A stretch of 6,028 nt of DNA, from the NCBI GenBank assembly GCA_003022655.1, contig PXSX01000316.1, forward strand, positions 1-6,028. The letters are read 5' to 3'. Shown here piece after piece: positions 1 through 5,852 of this stretch. The stretch is from Bacteroidetes bacterium QH_1_64_81. GTDB taxonomy: Bacteria; Bacteroidota; Rhodothermia; Rhodothermales; Salinibacteraceae. Under the pieces are notes generated by a model. It ran no database searches. It saw only the letters and a program-made list of their open reading frames with translations, and had not been told where the DNA came from. The translations under genes were made by a program, and so were the position numbers. The stretch's first letter is position 1. Each line of letters starts with the position of its first letter.

Positions 1-77
1 GGGCAGGCCGTGGAGGTTTGGGCGAGCAGCCCTCCCAGCGCAAGAGCCAGCAGGGACCAGGCGACACGTTTCGGCAC
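1..77 (-). CDS. N-terminus of an exported protein (partial, runs off left edge)
   Basis: Reading leftward from a GTG at 77-75 gives 25 codons with a classic export signal: a short basic start (V-P-K-R), a hydrophobic core at about residues 5-19 (VAWSLLALALGGLLA), then QTSTAC. The end could be a signal peptidase I site (S at -3, A at -1) or an atypical lipobox with Cys25 as the lipidated residue; the window ends too soon to decide. No in-frame ATG lies in the codons just upstream, so GTG is the best start. No Shine-Dalgarno sequence precedes it, as is common in Bacteroidota. The gene is divergent from the membrane protein gene at 458. Only the signal region is visible, so no function can be named. 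The gene call rests on the signal-peptide pattern alone. Confidence 0.6.
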   Translation of the reverse strand, partial: MPKRVAWSLLALALGGLLAQTSTAC

Positions 78-457
78 AAGGGAAAGAGACGCTCTCGTAA
101 AATGGATGTTGAATTTTTTAAAGTGGGTTCCGCCCCCGTTGAATTCAAACGCCCCGCTCAAGCCCGTCGTTGCTCAACGTCCTCTGGAGCCACAAAATTC
201 GTTCCGATACGGACGGCCAAGGGGGTTAACTGGGACTCGGCCAGTATTGTACGGGATCGGCGCCGTGTCCCGTGTAGAGACACCTCTAGGACGCCTCGAT
301 GATCTCCAACCAGAACAACCAATCTCCGCCACCACGCTCACCGAGAGAAGGGGCGACCTCGCCCTCATGTGCGCGGGTGAATCTCACGACTCTCGTCCGT
401 ATCCTGACGGTCCGTGTCGAGGCCGCGCTCTTTTTTCATCCTTCCTCCCCATTGTCC
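78..457. other. Divergent intergenic region without a gene
   Basis: This 380-bp stretch separates two divergently transcribed genes for exported or membrane proteins. The open frames in it are arginine- and serine-rich and do not look like halophile proteins. It holds an AT-rich patch near 97-125, a 10-bp perfect palindrome TTGAATTCAA at 139-148, and a second copy of its left half (GTTGAATT) exactly 30 bp away at 108-115. A weak Bacteroidota-style promoter for the leftward gene can be drawn on the minus strand: TTG at 220-218, a 17-bp spacer, then GAATTTTG at 200-193, one base off TAnnTTTG. I see no convincing promoter for the rightward gene. A T6 run at 430-435 lies just before that gene's start but has no good stem in front of it. 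Confidence 0.5.
139..148. promoter_or_regulatory. Perfect palindrome TTGAATTCAA, possible operator
   Basis: A 10-bp perfect palindrome lies in the divergent promoter region, about 60 bp upstream of the leftward GTG start. Its left half with one flanking base (GTTGAATT) recurs in the same orientation at 108-115, exactly 30 bp away, close to three helical turns. That spacing fits cooperative repressor binding, but one palindrome plus one half-site could also be chance in an AT-rich patch. Confidence 0.25.
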
Positions 458-2125
458 ATGATTCCGGCCCGGTGGTTTCGCCGTTCAGCCATCTTGATCG
501 TTCTGGTGATGACGGGCCTGGCCGCCGCCCAGGCGACGCCAAGATCCGCCCCGTCCTCGCCTGCCACCGACACCACCGCCCTTGGGGTCGTCTGGACGCC
601 CCCCGCCCAGCCCGACTCGGCCCTCCGCGAACTGGCCCGGATCGATGCCCTCGGGGCCACGGCCGTCCGACTGACGCGACTGCCCACCGATACCGTTGCG
701 GCCCGAGCCGATTCGCTCGGGCTCAACCTTTACGTCGACCTGCCCGTGACCCATGTGTCGGCTCAGCAGCTTCCGGACACGCTCGCGCAGGCCGCCCCGA
801 CCTTGAAGCACCTTCAGGCCCTCGCGCGGCAGCATCCATCCATCACTCACGTCGGGCTGGCCCGCATCGCCGATACCACGGTGCCGAGCGCCTGCGAGAC
901 GCTTCGTCGGTGGACCGATCGCGTGCACGCTGGGGCCGCGGCGCTCCGCACCTACTACGTCACGCCGTTTTCCGCCGCGGCCGATCAGTGTGCTGAGGCC
1001 GTCGACCGCCCGCTACTCGACGTGCGCAACCACCGGGCGCCCGCAAAGCGGTGGCACCAGTGGCGGGCCCATTCGACCTCCGTAGGACTCGGCGCGGTCG
1101 GGACCTGGGTGGCCCCCGCGGCCGAATCCGGCCTGCGCGTGCCCCAATCCCCGGAGCGGCAAGCTCGGGACCTGGAAGGAGCCCTCTCCTCCCTCCTCGA
1201 CTCCACCCGACGGTCGCCCCCTGTCCTCTTCGTCTACCGCTGGCAGGATCGCCCCCTCCTTTCATCCCGGCGCTACGGGTTGCACGAAGCCGACGGCACA
1301 CCACGCCCGGCGGCCCAGGTGGTTCGAGGCCTTTACACCGGAACCCAGAACGCGTTTGCGTTCTCCCAAGGCACGACTCCTCTCCCAGGAGGGTACGGAC
1401 TCGTGCTTCTGGGCTGGGGCCTCGTCGCGCTCCTCGGGGTTCTGTACGCCCGCAGCCTCTTTGTCCGTCACACCGTGGCTCGGTATTTCACCGCCCCCGG
1501 CTTCTACCGAGATGCCCTCCGGGATGGACGCGACCTCGCCCCGGGAACGAATGGACTGCTCTTGGGCGTCGTGGCGGGGGCCCTCGGCATCACAGCCGTC
1601 TGTGTGGCCCGGCAGGGGGCCGCACACCCCGGCACCGACCGTGTACTCGCCGCCCTGCCCCACGCACTGCAGGGCGCCGTGGCCGGAGGCATCGAGCACC
1701 CGGTGTGGGTGGGCGTCGCCGTCGGGGGAACGGCGCTCGGCCTTCTTGGCCTCTGGATGGGCGCGTTCGTGCTTGCGGCTCGGGAGTGGACGCGACTTTC
1801 GGGGGCGCAGGGCCTAGTGTTGATTGTATGGCCGTCCTGGCCCGCCCTGCTGATTCTCCCCATCGCGCTCGCTACAGGTCCGGATGCCCCAGTGTCGCCC
1901 TCCCTGTCCGCGCTCCTCCTGCTCGGCGGCGGGGGCCTCGCCCTCGTCTACGAAACCAGGCGCGTGCTTTTCGACTACTGGTCCATTACCGGCGTCCCTG
2001 GATGGCTCCTCGTTCCCCTCAGCCTGCTGAGCCCCCTCGCTCTTGTAAGCGCCACGGTGCTCATTCTCGCGATGCGGTACGGCGTGTCCTTCGCCTTCCT
2101 GTGGCACCTGGCTACCCTGACCTGA
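458..2125 (+). CDS. Membrane protein with degenerate glycoside-hydrolase-like periplasmic domain
   Basis: A 555-aa protein of unknown function. ATG 458 is chosen because a signal peptide or anchor starts there (MIPARWFRRS, then a hydrophobic run at about 11-25); the 53 codons upstream in the same frame are polar and proline-rich. Residues about 40-295 look like a TIM-barrel glycoside hydrolase of GH2/GH5 type: an opening strand ALGVVW, RIDALGATAVRLTRL (the usual 'lone locus' strand), a domain end FVYRWQDRP, then YGLHEADGTPRPA, resembling the 'gl.. dG.pk' close of many barrels. The region where such enzymes carry the catalytic Asn-Glu reads THVGLARIAD, with no Asn-Glu, so this is probably a non-catalytic or binding domain. 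Residues about 312-538 form about six membrane segments (near 312-332, 364-384, 416-440, 451-473, 480-498, 515-538). The stretch RYFTAPGFY before the second segment is loosely like Yip1-type membrane domains. It converges with dctM. Confidence 0.88.
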   Translation: MIPARWFRRSAILIVLVMTGLAAAQATPRSAPSSPATDTTALGVVWTPPAQPDSALRELARIDALGATAVRLTRLPTDTVAARADSLGLNLYVDLPVTHVSAQQLPDTLAQAAPTLKHLQALARQHPSITHVGLARIADTTVPSACETLRRWTDRVHAGAAALRTYYVTPFSAAADQCAEAVDRPLLDVRNHRAPAKRWHQWRAHSTSVGLGAVGTWVAPAAESGLRVPQSPERQARDLEGALSSLLDSTRRSPPVLFVYRWQDRPLLSSRRYGLHEADGTPRPAAQVVRGLYTGTQNAFAFSQGTTPLPGGYGLVLLGWGLVALLGVLYARSLFVRHTVARYFTAPGFYRDALRDGRDLAPGTNGLLLGVVAGALGITAVCVARQGAAHPGTDRVLAALPHALQGAVAGGIEHPVWVGVAVGGTALGLLGLWMGAFVLAAREWTRLSGAQGLVLIVWPSWPALLILPIALATGPDAPVSPSLSALLLLGGGGLALVYETRRVLFDYWSITGVPGWLLVPLSLLSPLALVSATVLILAMRYGVSFAFLWHLATLT

Positions 2126-2127
2126 CG

Positions 2128-2212
2128 AATGTGGGGTGCGGAGGGTGGAATGCAGAATCGGGCCTGTCCCCACTCCACATTCCCCATTCCGAATCCCAAA
2201 CCCCAAACTCGT
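2128..2212. repeat. 7-bp-phased inverted array in the convergent spacer
   Basis: The spacer between the plus-strand membrane protein (stop at 2125) and dctM (stop at 2212-2214, minus strand) divides into 7-bp units. On the right arm, six units start at 2171, 2178, 2185, 2192, 2199 and 2206; in all six, base 2 is A and base 5 is C. On the left arm, four units start at 2132, 2139, 2146 and 2153; all have G at base 3 and three have T at base 6, which is the reverse complement of the right-arm pattern. The arms can pair: 2128-2138 against 2171-2181 forms 11 bp with one G-T wobble, and GGAATG at 2147-2152 can pair with CATTCC at 2178 or 2185. There is no T-run, so a bidirectional intrinsic terminator is possible but not proven. 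Confidence 0.6.
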
Positions 2213-3420
2213 CAGAGCGCCCACGTCACCATCTCGGGGTAGAGCATCATCGCAATGAGGCCGAGCACCTGGATGGCAATGAAGGGGACGGCCCCGCGGT
2301 AGATTTGCGTGGTGCGCACCTCGTCCGGAGGTCTGCAGGTTCATCCCTACCATCACGCCGAACCAGACGAGCGCAGCGTCGGCCGTGGCGCCAAATTCGG
2401 GCGGCAGCAGCCGGGCCGCGGGCGCCTGGAGCAGCGGGATGATGATGAACGCGATCTCGAAGAAGTCGATGAAGAACCCGAGGAGGAAGATCGCCAGGTT
2501 GGCCACAATGAGAAAGCCGATGACGCCGCCCGGGAGGTTCGTCAGCATGTCCTCTACCCAAAAGTCGCCCCCCAGGCCGCGGAAGATGAGTGAGAAAGCG
2601 GTAGACCCGACCAGCAGAAACATGACCATCGAGGTCAGCCGCATCGTCTCGTCCATCGTCTCCCGGAGGGCCTCCATCGTCAGGCGGCCGTTGGCCGCGG
2701 CGAGGGCGATGGCCCCCACGGCCCCCAGCGCTCCAGCTTCGGTCGGCGTGGCCAGTCCGGCGAAGATGCTGCCAAGCACGAGCAGAATCAGCACCAGCGG
2801 CGGCAGCATTACGAGGAGCACCCGCCGCAGGAGACGCCCCACCGGAATGTCCCGGGTCTCTTCGGGGAGGGCGGGGGCCGCGTCGGGCCAGATGAAGGCC
2901 ATGCCACTGGCGTAGAGGGCGTAGAGGCTCGCCAGTGCGACGCCGGGCACGAGCGCGCCGATAAATAGGTCGCCGACGCTGATGCCGAGCTGATCGGCCA
3001 ACACGATGAGCACGATGCTGGGCGGGATGATCTGCCCGAGGGTGCCTGCCGCCGTGATGACGCCCGAGGAGAGCTCCTCGGAGTAGCCGTAGCGCAGCAT
3101 GACCGGCATCGAAATGAGCCCCATCGCCACGACCGACGCCCCCACGACCCCGGTGGCCGCCGCCCGGCCAGGCGCGACTTCTCCAGCATGGTGCCCATGA
3201 AGATGAAGAAGGGCACCGCGAGCAGGATGAAGTTCGACATGACGCCGAAAATCCGCGACGGGAGGGCCTGCAGGAGTCCCCAGCTCAGAACTCCTGCCTG
3301 CTCCCCGATGGCGGCAAACAGCAGGGCCGTGCCTCCGAGGGCGAAGGCCACCGGATACCCGGAAAAAATCAGCAGGAGGGCCCCGGCAAACATCAGGGGG
3401 GCAAGCAGGTCAGCACCCAT
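2212..3420 (-). pseudogene. dctM: TRAP transporter large permease (DctM), disrupted by two deletions
   Basis: DctM is the 12-helix channel subunit of sodium-driven TRAP importers. The gene reads in three blocks. Block 1 (3420-3166, 85 residues) starts MGADLLAPLMFAG and runs to FMGTMLEKSRLA. Block 2 (3163-2327) begins AAATGVVGASVVAMG, includes the family signatures GTLGQIIPPS (about 3046-3017) and ATPTEAGA (2752-2729), and ends WFGVMVGMNLQTS in another frame. Block 3 (2328-2212) returns to the first frame: PDEVRTTQIYRGAVPF to VTWAL and a stop. By comparison with remembered family members, about 30 residues are missing at junction 1 and about 17 (around LTPPFGFALFYL) at junction 2. The 402 remaining codons would come to about 449 if intact. 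Start ATG 3420 matches the family N-terminus; the frame stays open upstream to 3573 but is not DctM-like. Both losses remove conserved membrane or pore segments, so the product should be non-functional unless the gaps are assembly errors. Confidence 0.9.
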
Positions 3421-3480
3421 ACCGATTGGGGAAGAGTTCGCAAACAGGTTCCGTGGATTCGGGAGCGCTCCGCCGGGATG

Positions 3481-3552
3481 GCGTATGTGCGTTTGAGCGT
3501 ATGGGCGTCTGTGCGTGAGAACGCCCATACGCAAACACGCCCACACGCCTCG
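3481..3552. repeat. 8-bp-phased inverted array between dctQ and dctM
   Basis: The tetranucleotide GCGT occurs at 3481, 3489, 3497, 3505 and 3513, and its reverse complement ACGC at 3521, 3529, 3537 and 3545: nine consecutive units with exact 8-bp spacing and an orientation switch in the middle. The four bases between anchors vary. The arms fold into a hairpin. GCGTATGGGCGT (3497-3508) pairs perfectly with 3521-3532 around a 12-nt loop, and the outer anchors stay in register, so 23 of 28 positions pair between 3481-3508 and 3521-3548. It fills much of the 145-bp gap between two genes that are usually adjacent or overlapping. It could attenuate or terminate transcription, protect mRNA ends, or be a small mobile repeat; no T-run follows the stem on either strand. 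Confidence 0.75.
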
Positions 3553-3565
3553 GTTGCGTAGAGCC

Positions 3566-4129
3566 TCACCCAATCCGGGGCCGCGACTCTCGCTCGGCGG
3601 GTTCGGTGACTTCGTATCCCCGAATCACGGCAGTCTCCCGGGTGATCAGGGCCCCGCCCTGTGCCATCAGCAGCAGGAGGGCGAGTGGGATCACCGTCTT
3701 AATCGGGTAGCGCGGCAGTCCACCGGGATCGGGCGACCCCTCCAGGATGGCCCAGGAGTTCTGTGCAAACGGAATCGACACCCACAAGACCACCCCGCAG
3801 AAGGGTAGGAGGAAAAGCACCGTGCCCAGAAGATTGATCCAGGCCCGCCCGCGCCGAGAGAGCTGACTGTACAGCACGTCCACCCGCACATGATCGTCGT
3901 ACTCCAAGGTGTAGGCCGCCCCCAGCAAAAAGACGAGGCTGAACAGGTACCACTGCATCTCGATCCACATGTTGGAGCTCAGCCCCAACCCCGTGTACTT
4001 ATCGAGGTAGCGGGCGATGGCGTTGAAGGCGCCGACCCCCACCATCACCAGGGTGAGCCAGTACAGCGCGCGGCCTACCCGATCATTGAAGCGGTCGATG
4101 TAGCGGGCCCACCGGAGCCAACGGTCCAT
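3566..4129 (-). CDS. dctQ: TRAP transporter small permease (DctQ)
   Basis: A 187-aa inner-membrane protein that associates with DctM in TRAP importers, which take up organic acids and related anions with the sodium gradient and a periplasmic binding protein. It has the family's four membrane segments at about residues 20-41, 56-77, 97-119 and 143-163. The DctQ hallmark region WYLFSLVFLLGAAYTLEYDD is followed by HVRVDVLYSQLSRRGRAWI (about 80-98), and later by SPDPGGLPRYPIKTVIPL (about 132-149). Length is normal and the frame is intact. ATG 4129 gives the expected basic amphipathic start (MDRWLRWARYIDRFNDRVGR) and has no Shine-Dalgarno sequence. The partner dctM lies downstream on the same strand after a 145-bp gap. 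No dctP is adjacent: the next upstream gene is a sulfurtransferase behind a terminator. The substrate cannot be told from the sequence. Confidence 0.93.
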   Translation of the reverse strand: MDRWLRWARYIDRFNDRVGRALYWLTLVMVGVGAFNAIARYLDKYTGLGLSSNMWIEMQWYLFSLVFLLGAAYTLEYDDHVRVDVLYSQLSRRGRAWINLLGTVLFLLPFCGVVLWVSIPFAQNSWAILEGSPDPGGLPRYPIKTVIPLALLLLMAQGGALITRETAVIRGYEVTEPAERESRPRIG

Positions 4130-4173
4130 ATGCCGAGTGCAGTTGGGTCAGTTGTAGAGCGCTACGTCCACAG

Positions 4174-4205
4174 CAAGGGTACCAGTTGAACATCGAATCC
4201 GCAAA
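4174..4205 (-). promoter_or_regulatory. Candidate Bacteroidota-type promoter for dctQ
   Basis: On the minus strand TTTG (4205-4202) is followed after 20 bp by TACCCTTG (4181-4174), one base off the Bacteroidota -7 consensus TAnnTTTG, with a -33-like TTTG at a suitable distance. Transcription would start near 4167, giving a leader of about 40 nt before the dctQ ATG. It sits just downstream of the sulfurtransferase terminator, where a promoter for a separate dctQM unit would be expected. It is a motif match only. Confidence 0.4.
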
Positions 4206-4228
4206 CCATGCCCGCCTCTTCTCAGCAC

Positions 4229-4275
4229 AAAAGGGCCGCCCCCATCCCGACGGCTGTCGGAACCGGGACGGCCCT
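4229..4275 (-). terminator. Rho-independent terminator of the sulfurtransferase gene
   Basis: Read on the minus strand, a hairpin begins 32 nt after the sulfurtransferase stop. The outer stem AGGGCCG (as AGGGCCG 4275-4269 pairing with CGGCCCT 4238-4232) encloses a second stem of TCCCG/CGGGA and an inner CCGAC/GTCGG hairpin with a 4-nt loop. A short T run (4232-4229) follows. The T-tract is brief, so some read-through into dctQ is possible. Confidence 0.55.
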
Positions 4276-4307
4276 GGAAGTCGAACTGGAAGGCACGAGG
4301 ATCAGCC

Positions 4308-5168
4308 CTATGCTGCGACCTCATCGGGCCCCGTCTCGATGGGCACGCCGACGAGATTGCCCCACTCGGTCCACGAGCCGTCGTAGTTGCGGACGCGCGG
4401 GTGACCCAGCAGTTGCGAGAGCACGAACCAGCTGTGGCTGGAGCGCTCGCCGATGCGGCAGTAGGCGATCGTCTCCTTGTCGGGCGTGATGCCGCGCTCC
4501 TCGTAGATCTCCTTCAGCTCCTCGGCGCTCTTGAAGGTGCCGTCCTCGTTGACGGCCTCGCTCCAGCTGATGTTGTGGGCGCCGGGAATGTGGCCGCCGC
4601 GCTGCGCGCCCTCGTTGAGGCCCTCGGGCCCCAGCTTCTCGCCGCTGAATTCTTCGGGGGAGCGCACGTCGACCAGCTCCACGTCGTCGCGGTCGAGGGT
4701 CTGCTGCACGTAGCCGGAGAAGGCGCGGATAGAGTTGTCGGGGGCCGTGGCCGTCCAGTTGCCGCGGTCGTAGTCCGGCTCCTCGGTGCTCAGCGGACGG
4801 TCTTCGGCCAGCCATTTCTTCCGCCCGCCGTCGAGGACGAGGACATCGTCGTGGCCGTAGTACGTCAGTTGCCAGAAGGCCCAGGTGGCAAACCAGTTGT
4901 CGTTGTCGCCATAAAGGACGATCGTCGTGTCATCGTCGATGCCCGACTCGCGCAGAAGGTCCTGAAAGTCCTCTTTCGAGGCCAGATCGCGCGTCTGCGT
5001 GTCAGCGAGTTGTGTTTCCCAGTTCCAGCCGACAGCACCGGGAACGTGGCCGTCCTCGTAGGCGGAGGTGTCCACGTCGACCTCAACGAACCGCACGTCG
5101 GAATCGTCAAGGTGATCGGTGGCCCAGTCGGTGGAGACGAGAACGTCGGGGTTTGCGTAGGTACTCAT
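4308..5168 (-). CDS. Thiosulfate sulfurtransferase (tandem rhodanese domains, CysA2/CysA3-like)
   Basis: A complete 286-aa soluble enzyme that transfers a sulfane sulfur from thiosulfate (or 3-mercaptopyruvate) to an acceptor such as cyanide or a thiol, through a cysteine persulfide. It has two rhodanese domains. The N-terminal one (about 8-125; VFVEVDVDTSAYEDGHVPGA-like core, LDGGRKKW at 112-119) has no cysteine at its active loop (YGDNDNWF, 86-93). The C-terminal one (about 145-280; LVDVRSPEEFSG at 165-176, GGHIPGAHNI at 191-200) carries the catalytic Cys237 in CRIGERSS, followed by NYDGSWTEWG at 261-270. The CRIGERSS loop and wider sequence closely resemble the mycobacterial CysA2/CysA3 proteins as I remember them. 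ATG 5168 gives the usual N-terminus; the frame is open upstream to 5327 but that stretch is low-complexity leader. The protein is very acidic (59 D+E, 22 K+R), a salt-in halophile sign. A hairpin terminator follows, so it is probably monocistronic. Confidence 0.96.
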   Translation of the reverse strand: MSTYANPDVLVSTDWATDHLDDSDVRFVEVDVDTSAYEDGHVPGAVGWNWETQLADTQTRDLASKEDFQDLLRESGIDDDTTIVLYGDNDNWFATWAFWQLTYYGHDDVLVLDGGRKKWLAEDRPLSTEEPDYDRGNWTATAPDNSIRAFSGYVQQTLDRDDVELVDVRSPEEFSGEKLGPEGLNEGAQRGGHIPGAHNISWSEAVNEDGTFKSAEELKEIYEERGITPDKETIAYCRIGERSSHSWFVLSQLLGHPRVRNYDGSWTEWGNLVGVPIETGPDEVAA

Positions 5169-5574
5169 GGTTGGGGTTGGTTTTTGGTTGGTTTTGAGTC
5201 GTGGGTTGAGAATTTCAGGTTCGCGGGTTTTGGGATCGCGGGATTGGTGGATGGATACGGCGAGGAACGGTCCGGGACCGTACGGGCGGGAAGGATTGGG
5301 CGCTGGAGAGCAGGACGGACAGCGCATCCGTGCTCAAGGGCGTTCGCACAGGGCAATCCGGAGCATCGTCGGGTGTTTGGACCGCTCGGCTCCGGTCCAG
5401 ATATTCGCCTGGCACCCGAAGCGTGGGCAGTTTTCCCTGCGGGTTCGTCCCACACAGATACAGTTTTGTCCCGGCGAGACGGAGAAGAACCTGCTGCGCA
5501 GACCCACTCTCAGCGCAGGCGCAGTTGTGCCCGGCGGGAGGATCTTATCCGCAACAGGACGCCCTCACGCAACA

Positions 5575-5588
5575 GTTCACACATGAAC
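5575..5588. promoter_or_regulatory. Dyad GTTCA-N4-TGAAC, possible operator
   Basis: An interrupted palindrome with perfect 5-bp arms and a CACA centre lies in the gene-free region upstream of the sulfurtransferase. Its size and symmetry fit a dimeric helix-turn-helix regulator, but it occurs once and could be chance. Confidence 0.2.
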
Positions 5589-5681
5589 AGAGACACGCCG
5601 GCGCAGCGAGAGTCAGGACGGTGGACGAGAAGCGAGAACTGCGCACGTTCGCGTGACGCATGTGCGTGAGGGCGATTCGAG

Positions 5682-5689
5682 CAAAAGTA
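5682..5689 (-). promoter_or_regulatory. Exact TAnnTTTG element (TACTTTTG), candidate promoter -7
   Basis: The minus strand reads TACTTTTG, an exact match to the Bacteroidota -7 consensus. There is no TTTG at the expected -33 distance; instead a 5-bp dyad CTGCC-N5-GGCAG (5700-5714) occupies that place. If used, transcription would start near 5675, leaving a leader of about 500 nt before the sulfurtransferase ATG at 5168, or making a separate untranslated RNA. Eight-base matches with two free positions arise often by chance, so confidence is low. Confidence 0.3.
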
Positions 5690-5852
5690 GACGAAGACAC
5701 TGCCGGAGGGGCAGATCGTCTGAATGCGACGCCTCGTTGAACCCCCTACGGCAAAATGGGTTTCGAGTCCGCTACAGGCGTTTGGACCTTGTCATGAAGT
5801 GGTGCAAGTCTCCCATCATCTCCCGCCTCGCGTATCCCTGTCTTCCTTCGTA

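Larger units (their letters stand above)
5169..5852. other. Long region upstream of the sulfurtransferase, no gene found
   Basis: I find no gene I can support here. The open frames on both strands are low-complexity or arginine/serine-rich and unlike halophile proteins, and I see no tRNA, tmRNA, RNase P or riboswitch core. The first 90 bp next to the ATG are strongly skewed: on the sulfurtransferase mRNA they are C/A-rich and poor in G, probably an unstructured leader replacing a Shine-Dalgarno site. Farther out are several small dyads: GGACCG/CGGTCC near 5380-5400, CTGCGC/GCGCAG near 5490-5520, GTTCA-N4-TGAAC at 5575-5588, ACGCA-TG-TGCGT at 5656-5667 and CTGCC-N5-GGCAG at 5700-5714. A TAnnTTTG match lies at 5689-5682 on the minus strand. 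Confidence 0.5.

Noticed and set aside
18..302. Plus-strand open frame of 94 residues
   Set aside because: It is rich in arginine and serine, overlaps the leftward signal-peptide gene antisense, and has no recognisable domain; its composition is unlike the acidic proteins of this genome.
299..457. Earlier in-frame start for the 458-2125 gene
   Set aside because: The extra 53 residues are polar and proline-rich and would bury the clear signal peptide that begins at ATG 458.
1051..2442. Long plus-strand open frame of 463 residues
   Set aside because: It is an arginine/proline-rich out-of-frame shadow of the membrane protein gene, a common effect of high GC content.
3421..3573. Longer N-terminus for dctM starting near 3573
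   Set aside because: It would overlap dctQ and translate the 8-bp inverted array; DctM family similarity starts at ATG 3420.
5490..5525. CTGAGA on the minus strand suggesting a TPP riboswitch
   Set aside because: The rest of the thi-box core, such as the AACCTGATC element at the proper distance, is absent.
5330..5656. Plus-strand 108-residue open frame with some cysteines
   Set aside because: It is basic, shows no domain or initiation signal, and I could not match it to any family; likely chance.
4401..5669. Plus-strand open frame of 422 residues
   Set aside because: It lies antisense to the sulfurtransferase and is the mirror of its coding pattern; the remainder is low-complexity spacer.
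5750..5790. T-arm-like string (TTTCGAGTCC) suggesting a tRNA
   Set aside because: The flanking bases do not form a T stem and no acceptor, anticodon or D arm can be built around it.
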